Source: Acidovorax sp.
GTDB taxonomy: Bacteria; Pseudomonadota; Gammaproteobacteria; Burkholderiales; Burkholderiaceae_C
Direction of reading: 5' to 3'
Assembly: GCA_031277855.1 (NCBI GenBank)
Contig: JAITLO010000043.1
Location: forward strand, 28,614 to 92,613
DNA length: 64,000 bases
Shown here one piece after another: positions 1 through 6,879 of this stretch. The notes below the pieces were generated by a model. It was given only the letters and a program-made list of their open reading frames with translations. It did no database searches and was not told the origin of the DNA. The position numbers were made by a program, and so were the translations under genes. How positions within the stretch are numbered: the stretch's first letter is position 1; each line of letters starts with the position of its first letter.

Positions 1-1
1 C

Positions 2-946
2 AACGCCCATGAGGCCGAAGATGCGCTGCAGCGCACCGATGTGTACGGCGTGGTGCATATCCCGCCGGACTTTGCCCGCGATGTGAAGCGCGGCACGGCC
101 GCTACCGTCACCCTGCTGCACAACGCCCAGCTGGCCACCCATTCCAGCCTGCTGCAGCGTGATCTGAAGCAGGTGGTGGGCACGCTGTCCGCCGGCGTGG
201 AAATGCAGGCCCGCGCCAAGCGCGGCGACCCACACCAGGTGCTGCAGGTGCGCATGGAGCCCATCAAAACCCAGTTAGTGGCGCTATTCAATGTATCCAC
301 CAATTACGAGGCTTTTCTGGCGGCGGCGCTGATCCCGGCGCTGCTGCACATTCTGGCCATGACGGCGGGCGCCTGGTCCGTGGGCCGCGAGCTGCGCGAC
401 AGCACGCTGGGGCAGTGGCTGCAGGCCCACGGCGTGGAAAAGCCCGGGCTGCTGCAGGTGGCCGGCGCTTTATCGGCCAAGCTGCTGCCGCCGGCCGTGA
501 TGCTGTGGGCCAGCACCATGGTCTGCCTGGTGTATCTCTCGCAGCTGCGTGGCTGGACCGTGGCCGGCAGCCTGGCCTGGATGGCCGTGGGCCTGGCGGC
601 GCTGACCGTGCTCAGCCTGGCCCTTGGCGCGGCACTGGCAGCCATCACCTTGTCGCTGCGCACCGCGCTGTCGGGTGCCGGTCTGCTGTCGGCGCCGGCC
701 TTTGCCTTTAGCGGCGTGGGCTTTCCGCTGCTGGCCATGACACCGGCCGCCAGCGGCTGGGCGCTGTCCATGCCCTATACCCATTACGCCCGCCTGCAGC
801 TGCAGCAGTGGCAGATGGGCGCGCCCGTGGCCCAGACCCTGCCCGTGGTCTGCGGCCTGCTGCTGGCCACACTGGTGTTGTTGGCACTGTCCAGCGCCGG
901 CCTGTTGCGCGGCCTGGCCCATCCCGAGAAATGGGGCGGTCGATGA
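2..946 (+). CDS. ABC-2 type transporter permease, 5' end outside window
   Basis: This is an inner-membrane permease subunit of an ABC-2 exporter. The frame is open from base 2, so the true start lies upstream; the GTG at 41 is internal, because the preceding codons continue the same periplasmic domain. The motif GVVHIPPDFARDVKRG near the visible N-terminus is typical of the YhhJ/YbhS/YbhR permease group. About five membrane helices follow in the visible 314 residues, roughly at 97-120, 155-175, 180-210, 218-240 and 275-300. The stop overlaps the start of a second permease (ATGA), so the two are translationally coupled and probably form a heterodimer. The ATPase and membrane-fusion subunits would be expected upstream. 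The substrate is unknown; drugs or xenobiotics are the usual guess for the family. Confidence 0.85.
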   Translation, partial: NAHEAEDALQRTDVYGVVHIPPDFARDVKRGTAATVTLLHNAQLATHSSLLQRDLKQVVGTLSAGVEMQARAKRGDPHQVLQVRMEPIKTQLVALFNVSTNYEAFLAAALIPALLHILAMTAGAWSVGRELRDSTLGQWLQAHGVEKPGLLQVAGALSAKLLPPAVMLWASTMVCLVYLSQLRGWTVAGSLAWMAVGLAALTVLSLALGAALAAITLSLRTALSGAGLLSAPAFAFSGVGFPLLAMTPAASGWALSMPYTHYARLQLQQWQMGAPVAQTLPVVCGLLLATLVLLALSSAGLLRGLAHPEKWGGR

Positions 947-2088
947 ATATGCCCCCATCTCCTGGTTTCTGGCGGCTGTGGCGAGACAGCCTTTGGGGCC
1001 TGCTGCGCGACAAGGGCGCGGTGCTGCTGCTGTTTGGCGCACCGTTGCTGTATGGCTTTTTCTACCCCTGGTTCTATGGCCTGCAGGTGGTGCAGCGCGT
1101 GCCCGTGGCCGTGGTGGTGCAGGACAACTCCAACCTGGCGCGGCAGATGCTGCGCTTTGCCCAGGCCAGCCCGCGCATAGACCCGCAATTGGTCACCGGC
1201 GATGAAGGCGAGGCCCGCGAGGCCTTGCTGCGCGGCGAGGTCATGGGCTATGCCCTGCTGCCCCGCGACCTCAAGCGCGAGGTGGTGCGCAGTAGCAACG
1301 TGGTGGTGCCGGTCTATGCCAATGGCGCCTATCCGCTGGTGAGCAAACAGGTGCAGTACGGCTTTGCCGAAGCCTTTGGCACGGTGTCCGCCGGCATTGA
1401 GATCAAGCGGCTTTCTGCCAGCGGCCAGAGCGCGCTGCAGGCCGCCAGCAGCCGCTCGCCCGTCAATGCCCAGGCGATTGCGCTGTTCAACCCCACCGAG
1501 GGCTATGGCAGCTTTGTCGTGGCCGCCGTGGCGATTCTCATCCTGCAGCAAACCCTGTTGATGGGCGCAGCGCTGACGGTGGGTACCTGGCGCGAGCAAG
1601 GCCTGGCCCATGCCAGTGCCACCCACTGGCTGGCGCGGCTCTGTGCGTTTTGCGTGCCGGGCTGGCTGGCAGGACTGCTGTACTTTGGTTGGATCTTCAT
1701 CTGGCAGGACTACCCACGCGGCGGCAACCCTGGCGGCGCCCTGCTGTTGCTGGCCTGTTTTGTGCCCGCCGTGGCCGGCTGCGCCTCCCTGCTCGGCTGG
1801 TGGTTGGCCAACCGCGAACGCGCCCTGCAGGTGGTGTTGTTCACCTCTATCCCACTGGCCTTTGTGGGCGGCTTTACCTGGCCGGTGGAAGCCCTGCCCC
1901 AGCTGCTGCAATGGCTGCGCTGGCTCTCGCCCAGCACGGCGGGCATTCAGGCATCGCTGCGGCTGAACCAGATCGGCGCTCCGCTGGATGCCGCCCTGCC
2001 CCATATGGCCTGGCTGGCCAGCATCGCTCTGCTGACCTGGGCCTGCATGCTGTGGCTGGGAACGCGGCGGCCCCAAAAAACTGCATAA
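943..2088 (+). CDS. ABC-2 type transporter permease
   Basis: This is the second permease of the pair, 381 aa. I chose the ATG at 943, which overlaps the previous stop by 4 bases, over an in-frame start at 808 that would lie deep inside the upstream gene. An N-terminal helix at about residues 25-45 (GAPLLYGFFYPWFY) is followed by a large periplasmic domain to about residue 185. Five C-terminal helices come next, including QQTLLMGAALTVG and GGFTWPV. This is the architecture of YhhJ/YbhR-type exporters, which work with an ABC ATPase and a HlyD-like fusion protein. It shares the fold with its neighbour but differs in sequence. It appears to be the last gene of its operon. Confidence 0.87.
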   Translation: MNMPPSPGFWRLWRDSLWGLLRDKGAVLLLFGAPLLYGFFYPWFYGLQVVQRVPVAVVVQDNSNLARQMLRFAQASPRIDPQLVTGDEGEAREALLRGEVMGYALLPRDLKREVVRSSNVVVPVYANGAYPLVSKQVQYGFAEAFGTVSAGIEIKRLSASGQSALQAASSRSPVNAQAIALFNPTEGYGSFVVAAVAILILQQTLLMGAALTVGTWREQGLAHASATHWLARLCAFCVPGWLAGLLYFGWIFIWQDYPRGGNPGGALLLLACFVPAVAGCASLLGWWLANRERALQVVLFTSIPLAFVGGFTWPVEALPQLLQWLRWLSPSTAGIQASLRLNQIGAPLDAALPHMAWLASIALLTWACMLWLGTRRPQKTA

Positions 2089-2108
2089 AAAAGACCTCTA
2101 CCCATTGC

Positions 2109-2160
2109 CACACCGGCATCAGCAGCTATCAACTTCATAGGTGTTACCGGTGTGTGTTTT
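2109..2160 (+). terminator. possible terminator after the ABC permease pair
   Basis: An 8-bp inverted repeat, CACACCGG at 2109-2116 and CCGGTGTG at 2147-2154, is followed by TGTTTT. The loop is long (about 30 bases), so this is a weak call. It lies between the permease stop and the glyoxalase ribosome-binding site. Confidence 0.3.
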
Positions 2161-2188
2161 CCATCCCAAGCCTGCGCTTGGAGGCACA

Positions 2189-2638
2189 ATGGGTGGCATG
2201 ACTATGCGATTCCTCCACACGATGCTGCGCGTGGGCAACCTCCAGCGCTCGATTGACTTCTACACCCAGGTGATCGGCATGCAACTGCTGCGCACCTCGG
2301 AAAACCCCGAGTACAAGTACTCGCTGGCCTTTCTGGGCTTTGAAGGCGGCAACCCCGGCCAGGCCGAAATCGAGCTGACCTACAACTGGGGCACGGAAAG
2401 CTATGAACTGGGCACGGCCTATGGCCATATCGCCCTGGGCGTGCCCGATGCTTATGCGGCCTGCGAAAAAATCAAGGCCGCCGGCGGCGCCGTCACCCGC
2501 GAGGCCGGCCCCGTCAAGGGCGGCAGCACGGTGATTGCTTTTGTGACGGACCCGGACGGCTACAAAATCGAGCTGATCCAGGAAAACTCCCGAAAGCACG
2601 CTGCAGGCTCCACGGCAGACCCCTTGCGCAGCGCCTGA
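2189..2638 (+). CDS. gloA: lactoylglutathione lyase (glyoxalase I)
   Basis: This cytosolic metalloenzyme converts the methylglyoxal-glutathione hemithioacetal to S-lactoylglutathione. Counting from the [10 protein letters not shown] segment that begins the E. coli enzyme, all four metal ligands are present: H5, E57, H75 and E123. The [10 protein letters not shown] and TYNWG segments are also conserved. Start choice is open. A GGAGG at 2180-2184 sits 4 bases before the ATG at 2189 and 13 before that at 2198, while the ATG at 2204 matches the family N-terminus but lies 19 bases from the ribosome-binding site. I annotate 2189. The C-terminal 15 residues beyond KIELIQ are a variable tail. It is probably a single-gene unit, since a good hairpin follows. 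Confidence 0.95.
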   Translation: MGGMTMRFLHTMLRVGNLQRSIDFYTQVIGMQLLRTSENPEYKYSLAFLGFEGGNPGQAEIELTYNWGTESYELGTAYGHIALGVPDAYAACEKIKAAGGAVTREAGPVKGGSTVIAFVTDPDGYKIELIQENSRKHAAGSTADPLRSA

Positions 2639-2654
2639 ACCGGCTTCCTGCGTC

Positions 2655-2685
2655 GCTTGGCTCAGCTCCGTCGACTGAGCCAAGC
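2655..2685 (+). terminator. terminator hairpin after gloA
   Basis: A perfect 11-bp stem, GCTTGGCTCAG with CTGAGCCAAGC, and a 9-base loop begin 16 bases after the gloA stop. The downstream tract is pyrimidine-rich (CTTCTCTTCTCCC) rather than pure T, so termination strength is uncertain. Confidence 0.55.
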
Positions 2686-2822
2686 ATCTGGTGCTTCTCT
2701 TCTCCCTCATCACCACACAGACCGTCAACCAAGGCCCTGGGCCAGGCGTTGATCCGCTGAGCGGTCTGTGAGACGGCTACACCAACAAACACCGAGGCAT
2801 CCCAAGCCTGTCTGGAGGGAAT

Positions 2823-3194
2823 ATGAAGCAATGGATTGGCATGGCCGCAGCCTTGCTGCTGTGTGCATGCGCTGCCACCACGCCGCTGCAAGCCTGGCAA
2901 AGCAGCAGTTCCCAGGCTGCCGAAAGCGGCCGTATCAAATGGTCGGACTACTATGCCGACAAATACACACAGCTGGCCCAAACCAAAAGCTTTGCGGGAA
3001 AGTCGGATCTGATGAAGCTGGCCTCGCAACTGGTGGACAAGTCCAAGGAATATGAGTCAGGTCATATCTCCAAGGACCAGTTTGAATCGGCCCGGCGTAA
3101 CGAGCAGACCGAGGTGCAGGCCTTGCAGGAGCGAGCCGATGCACGCCGCCGCGCCGCATGGGCTGCTTCCCTGGGCGGGGGCGCCTACAAATAA
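2823..3194 (+). CDS. small secreted lipoprotein of unknown function
   Basis: I do not recognise this 123-aa protein. A signal peptide (MKQW then a hydrophobic run) leads to a lipobox-like LCAC, with the probable lipidated cysteine at residue 16. The mature part is small, polar and helical with many charged residues (residues 40-115) and ends in a glycine-rich GGGAYK. A GGAGGG ribosome-binding site lies 4-9 bases upstream of the ATG. It stands alone between gloA and the convergent phzF-like gene, 45 bases from the latter's stop. An envelope location is likely; no catalytic motif is visible. Confidence 0.75.
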   Translation: MKQWIGMAAALLLCACAATTPLQAWQSSSSQAAESGRIKWSDYYADKYTQLAQTKSFAGKSDLMKLASQLVDKSKEYESGHISKDQFESARRNEQTEVQALQERADARRRAAWAASLGGGAYK

Positions 3195-3239
3195 GCCGCC
3201 GGCCCATGGGTGCCAGCCAGTGACGTTGGCGTGAACGGG

Positions 3240-4043
3240 TTAGATGGTGATGCTGCCGCTCAGATAGCGAACGCAGTGGCCAGCCACCTCGACACTCGAG
3301 GGCTTCACTTCGCAAAACAGCGTGCCCGAGCGCCGCGATGCCTGGTGGGCCACCAGGCTGTTCCTGCCTAACTGCGCCGCCCAATAAGGCGCGAGCGCAG
3401 CATGGATGGAGCCGGTGACAGGATCCTCCTCTCCGCCATTGGCAGGCCAGAAATAGCGGCTGACAAAGTCATAGGGGGCGCCGGCATCCGCAGGCGCCGT
3501 GACCACCACATCCAGCGGCCCCAGCGTCTGGAGGCGCGCGAGATCGGGCTTGACTGCGCGCACCTGCGCCTGCGAGGCATAAACCGCCACATAGGCTTGC
3601 TGGTTCACCAGATAAGCCTGTGGTGCCGGCGTGAGCCCTTCGCGCAGCGCGGCGGGCACTGCATCCAGGGGCTGTGCGTCGCGGCGGGGGAAAACCATGC
3701 GTATGCGTCCCCCATCCTCCTGGCTTGCAGTGAGCTTGCCTACTGCAGCCGCCCAGAAGGTGATGTGCTGCAGCCCAGGAGTTGCCCCAAAGAGCACAAA
3801 GGCACTGGCCAGCGTGGCATGGCCACAGAAGTCGATTTCCTGAAGGGGCGAGAACCAGCGGATCTCATAGGCATTGCGCTCGTTGCTCCAGACCAGAAAG
3901 GCGGTTTCCGACAGATTGTTTTCTGTCGCAATGGCCTGCAGCGTGGCTGTGGGCAGCCATGCCTCCAGGGGGACCACGGCGGCCTGGTTGCCCTTGAATT
4001 GCTCCGTTGTGAACGCGTCGATGATGTGGATGGGTAGTTGCAT
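3240..4043 (-). CDS. PhzF family isomerase/epimerase
   Basis: This 267-aa protein has the duplicated diaminopimelate-epimerase fold of the PhzF family. Landmarks are the N-terminal IDAFTTEQFKGNQAAV, the catalytic glutamate in NNLSETAF (E46), DFCGHATLASA at about 71-81 and DPVTGSIHAAL near residue 214. True PhzF isomerises dihydro-3-hydroxyanthranilate in phenazine synthesis, but no phenazine genes are here, so this is one of the many orphan family members whose substrate is unknown. It has no operon partners: the next gene on the same strand is separated by about 250 bases that contain another gene's terminator. Confidence 0.88.
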   Translation of the reverse strand: MQLPIHIIDAFTTEQFKGNQAAVVPLEAWLPTATLQAIATENNLSETAFLVWSNERNAYEIRWFSPLQEIDFCGHATLASAFVLFGATPGLQHITFWAAAVGKLTASQEDGGRIRMVFPRRDAQPLDAVPAALREGLTPAPQAYLVNQQAYVAVYASQAQVRAVKPDLARLQTLGPLDVVVTAPADAGAPYDFVSRYFWPANGGEEDPVTGSIHAALAPYWAAQLGRNSLVAHQASRRSGTLFCEVKPSSVEVAGHCVRYLSGSITI

Positions 4044-4211
4044 GGCACACAGGGCTTGTCAGCCGATTTTCTAGAAGCTTGGGCGCAAAGCTCTGGCATC
4101 CCAGCTGCAAAGCAAACGGCGCCAGAGGGGAAAATTCTACGGTGGCACCCCAGGCCGCACCTGGTACAGATGAAGGTATTACAGCGCCATACAGATGCCG
4201 GCTCCAGCAAC

Positions 4212-4233
4212 AAAAAAGCCCGCGATAGCGGGC
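4212..4233 (-). terminator. rho-independent terminator of the OmpA-domain gene
   Basis: Read on the minus strand, a GCCCGC/GCGGGC stem with a 4-base loop is followed by six T. It lies 64 bases beyond the stop of the OmpA-domain gene. A second 8-bp hairpin without a T tract (CCCGGTCT with AGACCGGG, 4255-4278) lies between the two. Confidence 0.85.
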
Positions 4234-4296
4234 TTGCGGCTTGGAGGCAAACGCCCCGGTCTTGGTTGACAGACCGGGAGTGCCTGCACAGCAGGC

Positions 4297-4857
4297 TTAT
4301 TCGATCACCGAGACTTCCACGCGGCGGGCTTCGGCGTTGCTGCCGTCGGCCTGGGTTTGCTCGGGCTTGCGCAGCTCGATATTGGCCATGTTCACGCCCA
4401 GGGTCACGATGGCATCGCGCACGGCAATGGCGCGGCGCTTGGCCAGCTCGGCATTCAGGGCTGCATCGCCTGTGCCGTCGTGAAAGCCTGCCACCGCCAG
4501 CTTTTTGTCGCGCTGGTTGGCAATGCGCACCACATCGGCCAGTGCGTCATCGGCACCGGCGGCCAGCTCTGCGCTGCCGGTGGCAAAGTAGAACTTGACC
4601 ACGCCCTGGTCCACACGGATGTAGGCGCCTTCACCCTCTTCCACCGCGCCTGCAGCCAGGGCCGGGGGCACGCCTTGGTTGGCCACTGCGGCGTCCATGG
4701 GAGCCGGGGCATTGCTAGACACAGTGCCACGCCCTTGGGCCACAGAGCGGTACACCACCGAGCCCACCACGGTGCTTACGATCAGGAGCACAAGAGCAAA
4801 AACAAAGCCCAGGGCAAAGCGTTGTTGGCTGTCGTCATCGGATGTGTTGAAGGCCAT
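4297..4857 (-). CDS. OmpA/MotB-domain protein with one membrane anchor
   Basis: This is a 186-aa protein. A short polar N-terminus is followed by a single membrane helix at about residues 14-37, a low-complexity linker to about 75, and a C-terminal OmpA-like peptidoglycan-binding domain. The domain starts with VKFYFATGSAEL and contains the region around LAKRRAIAVRDAIVTLGV. GFHDGTGDAALN replaces the usual GHTDxxG motif, so an invariant position of the family is altered. The topology suggests an inner-membrane anchor with the domain in the periplasm. It is a single gene with its own terminator; function beyond peptidoglycan contact is unknown. Confidence 0.85.
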   Translation of the reverse strand: MAFNTSDDDSQQRFALGFVFALVLLIVSTVVGSVVYRSVAQGRGTVSSNAPAPMDAAVANQGVPPALAAGAVEEGEGAYIRVDQGVVKFYFATGSAELAAGADDALADVVRIANQRDKKLAVAGFHDGTGDAALNAELAKRRAIAVRDAIVTLGVNMANIELRKPEQTQADGSNAEARRVEVSVIE

Positions 4858-5041
4858 GTTGAGATTCTCCAGAGATATGTTGTGTGATGTTGGAAGTTGT
4901 GCCGTCAGCCTGCTGCCTCCCTCCTGCTTGCAGCGGCGGCCCCAGCATGGTGCAGCCCCAGGCTGGCGGGGCGTATTCTAGAGATTCCATGTATCAGATT
5001 GTTAATACCCTGTTGCTGCACATGCAGAGGAACCTGTGACT

Positions 5042-5719
5042 TTAGCGGTTGGATGCTGCCAGCACACCGCCTGCAGCAATAAAGGCGCCACCGGTGACGC
5101 GGTGAAACCAGCGCCCCGCAGCGCCATGCTGCAGCCGGGCCAAAAAAGTGGCGCCGCACAGGCTGTAGGCGAACATGATGCAGCCATCCAAGACCAGCCA
5201 GGTCAGTGCAAGCACACCCAGCTGCCCTGCCACCGGTGCGCTGGCATCCATGAATTGTGGGAACAGCGCGCTGAAGAACAGCAGATCTTTGGGATTGCCA
5301 ATCCCCACCACAAAGCCTTTGCGATACAGCGGCCCCCAGGTGCGCCATATGGACAAATTGCCAGAGGACGACTGTTCCGCAGGCTGTTCTCCCAGGGGCT
5401 TTGCAGACTGCGCCGCCGCCGATGCATTCTTGTCGCCCTGCTGGCGCCAGGTGCTGATGCCCAGGTACAGCAAATAGGCTGCGCCTGCCCATTTGATGGC
5501 CTGGAACAGCATGTCTGACGCGGCAATCACCGCACCCAGACCCAGCGCCGACAGGCCCATCAATGTCATCGACGCCGTCATGCCGCCAACAATGGTGGCC
5601 AGCGCTGGCCGCACGCCATAGCGCGCAGCGTGGGTGGCGCACAGCAATGCAGAAGGCCCGGGTGATGCAATCACCGCCCCAGCCAAAGAGACATACAACA
5701 ACCAAGTGTGCAAAGACAT
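5042..5719 (-). CDS. LysE family amino-acid exporter
   Basis: This 225-aa integral membrane protein of the LysE/RhtB family exports amino acids or their derivatives. The family signature near the N-terminus, with ASPGPSALL, is present, followed by about six helices such as ATIVGGMTASMTLMGLSALG and the C-terminal SLCGATFLARL. I start at the ATG at 5719 (MSLHTWLLY), since the first helix begins there. An in-frame upstream ATG at 5824 would add 35 polar residues of no family likeness. A polar loop at about 108-135 separates the two halves. The substrate cannot be read from sequence. Confidence 0.88.
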   Translation of the reverse strand: MSLHTWLLYVSLAGAVIASPGPSALLCATHAARYGVRPALATIVGGMTASMTLMGLSALGLGAVIAASDMLFQAIKWAGAAYLLYLGISTWRQQGDKNASAAAQSAKPLGEQPAEQSSSGNLSIWRTWGPLYRKGFVVGIGNPKDLLFFSALFPQFMDASAPVAGQLGVLALTWLVLDGCIMFAYSLCGATFLARLQHGAAGRWFHRVTGGAFIAAGGVLAASNR

Positions 5720-5819
5720 AAGTCTGCGGGTTTCAGGCAAAAAAGCATTGTAGGCAGGGGCTGCAAGCATGCGCTGCGGCAAGTCTTTTGGCGTGCCCGG
5801 AATTTTTTGTGATCCCGCT

Positions 5820-5846
5820 GTCAACCACGCGGTGCAGTCCTGCGTT
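5820..5846 (+). promoter_or_regulatory. promoter-like element of micro-gene 1 (GTCAAC-N17-CGTT)
   Basis: GTCAAC at 5820-5825 and CGTT at 5843-5846 are separated by exactly 17 bases. The same pair with the same spacing occurs before micro-genes 2 and 3. The GTCAAC/CGTT pattern resembles extracytoplasmic-function sigma factor promoters (inference). The CGTT ends 25 bases before the ATG, which would give a leader of about 20 bases. Confidence 0.55.
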
Positions 5847-5871
5847 GTAGAAGCACAAGGAGAAATCGACC

Positions 5872-5946
5872 ATGTCCCACACCGCAGCTCTGTCCGCCTG
5901 GCCCAACGACGATCGCGATCGCAAACGCAGCCCTGCTCGCCTGTAA
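5872..5946 (+). CDS. micro-gene 1: 24-aa peptide of a tandem family
   Basis: This is a 25-codon reading frame (ATG at 5872, TAA at 5944). An AAGGAG lies 9 bases upstream of the start. It encodes a 24-residue peptide with a variable first six residues and then LSAWPxDxRDRKRxPAxL, shared with two identical-length paralogues at 6184 and 6547. The peptide is amphipathic in composition: an aromatic-proline turn (AWP) followed by a highly charged DDRDRKR core. The coding differences among the three copies are largely synonymous or conservative (N/D/E, D/E), which supports real translation. It has its own promoter-like element and terminator. Function is unknown and I know no named family. Confidence 0.72.
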   Translation: MSHTAALSAWPNDDRDRKRSPARL

Positions 5947-6017
5947 GCAGCGTGCGCAGGCTGTTGGCCTGTAACTGCCATCCAACGGCGCTCTCAAGCC
6001 CTTGTCACCTCTTTTAC

Positions 6018-6045
6018 AAAAAAGCCCGCAGTCTGCGGGCTTTTT
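6018..6045 (+). terminator. terminator of micro-gene 1
   Basis: A GCCCGCA/TGCGGGC stem with a 3-base loop is flanked by six A on the left and five T on the right. It ends the predicted transcript of micro-gene 1 at about 190 bases, the size of a small RNA. Confidence 0.88.
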
Positions 6046-6129
6046 GCTGCCTGCTCTCTTTCTTGCGTAGCAAGACTGAAACAGGGGGATGTATCCGGCT
6101 TATTTCTTCGCTTTTCCCCGCTCTGCCCT

Positions 6130-6156
6130 GTCAACCGCCCGTCTTGCTGCGGCGTT
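6130..6156 (+). promoter_or_regulatory. promoter-like element of micro-gene 2 (GTCAAC-N17-CGTT)
   Basis: GTCAAC at 6130-6135 and CGTT at 6153-6156 have exactly the same 17-base spacer as in modules 1 and 3. The CGTT ends 27 bases before the ATG. The spacer sequences differ among copies while the two boxes are invariant, as expected of sigma-factor contacts. Confidence 0.55.
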
Positions 6157-6183
6157 ATGCAAGTACACAAGGAGTGAATTTGT

Positions 6184-6258
6184 ATGAACACCACCGCCAT
6201 TCTGTCTGCCTGGCCTGACGACGAACGCGATCGCAAGCGCAGCCCCGCTCACCTGTAA
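6184..6258 (+). CDS. micro-gene 2: 24-aa peptide of a tandem family
   Basis: This 25-codon frame (ATG at 6184, TAA at 6256) has AAGGAG 9 bases upstream. It shares the LSAWPDDERDRKRSPAHL tail and the 24-residue length with its two neighbours. Only the first six residues and four tail positions vary. Between the stop and the terminator lie about 130 bases containing a TGGCC/GGCCA hairpin flanked by AGCGCT repeats, so the transcript (about 250 bases) is mostly untranslated and may also act as RNA. Confidence 0.72.
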   Translation: MNTTAILSAWPDDERDRKRSPAHL

Positions 6259-6390
6259 GCGTAGCTTGTTGCAGCGCTTTGGCCTGTCTTGGCCATGCAG
6301 CGCTCTCTGCCTTCACAGGGATGACTTGTTCTTCGATGTCATCTTTTGTCAGCCCTAGCCCCTCAGAGGTGTTTGCTCCATCTGCCATCA

Positions 6391-6411
6391 GCCCGCTTGT
6401 GCGGGCTTTTT
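6391..6411 (+). terminator. terminator of micro-gene 2
   Basis: A perfect GCCCGC/GCGGGC stem with the loop TTGT is followed by five T. It lies 133 bases after the micro-gene 2 stop and separates it from module 3. Confidence 0.85.
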
Positions 6412-6493
6412 GCTTTCCACGCTCAGGCTTGGTGCACACCTACAAGGCAGATACAAATCACAACTTCTCATGCATTTTCTTGCAGCACTCCCC

Positions 6494-6520
6494 GTCAACG
6501 CGTTCCTGGCTCAGCACGTT
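6494..6520 (+). promoter_or_regulatory. promoter-like element of micro-gene 3 (GTCAAC-N17-CGTT)
   Basis: GTCAAC at 6494-6499 and CGTT at 6517-6520 again have a 17-base spacer. The CGTT ends 26 bases before the ATG. This third exact recurrence makes chance unlikely, although common ancestry of the modules alone could also preserve it. Confidence 0.55.
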
Positions 6521-6546
6521 AAACAAGCACAAGGAGTGAAAACCAC

Positions 6547-6621
6547 ATGCAACTTTTCGCAACACTGTCCGCCTGGCCTGAAGACGAACGTGATCGCAAG
6601 CGCGCCCCTGCACGCCTGTAG
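6547..6621 (+). CDS. micro-gene 3: 24-aa peptide of a tandem family
   Basis: This 25-codon frame (ATG at 6547, TAG at 6619) has AAGGAG 10 bases upstream. The peptide starts with a hydrophobic MQLFAT, unlike the polar starts of copies 1 and 2. It then has the shared LSAWPEDERDRKRAPARL. The stop codon has changed to TAG and several third positions differ from the other copies while the residues are kept. It is followed by its own terminator about 90 bases downstream. Confidence 0.72.
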   Translation: MQLFATLSAWPEDERDRKRAPARL

Positions 6622-6711
6622 TTTGTCGAAAGGTAGTGGCGACCCTCAGCTGACCCGGTAGCCTTTTTGCCGCGCACAGTTGCGCCGCCCATGACGTTGT
6701 TCCACCCCATG

Positions 6712-6743
6712 AAAGCCCACCTCGGTGGGCTTTCTTGTTTTTT
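6712..6743 (+). terminator. terminator of micro-gene 3
   Basis: A ten-bp stem, AAAGCCCACC with GGTGGGCTTT, has a 2-base loop as written and is followed by CTTGTTTTTT. It closes the third module. Confidence 0.85.
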
Positions 6744-6804
6744 ATGGTTCCACAACGCGCAGGCCCCGCGCCTGTGCTTCTGAACAAGGCTGTCATGCAG
6801 TCAC

Positions 6805-6830
6805 AAAAAAGGAGCTGACAAAGCAGCTCC
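6805..6830 (-). terminator. phaB: terminator of the pha operon
   Basis: On the minus strand GGAGCTG, a 6-base loop, CAGCTCC and six T form a canonical terminator 50 bases past the phaB stop. Confidence 0.88.
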
Positions 6831-6837
6831 TGTGCGG

Positions 6838-6867
6838 CAGCAGGGCTTGCACCCTGCTGTTCTTTTT
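6838..6867 (+). terminator. plus-strand terminator facing the pha operon
   Basis: CAGCAGGG, a 6-base loop and CCCTGCTG are followed by TTCTTTTT. It points rightward and would stop any transcript escaping the micro-gene array before it runs antisense into phaB. With the minus-strand hairpin at 6805 it forms a two-way insulator. Confidence 0.7.
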
Positions 6868-6879
6868 GGCTGACAGGCT

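Noticed and set aside
5733..6796. Minus-strand frames opposite the micro-genes with repeated RSRSSxGQADR segments
   Set aside because: The repetition only reflects the plus-strand homology of the three modules; these frames have no ribosome-binding sites and differ in length.
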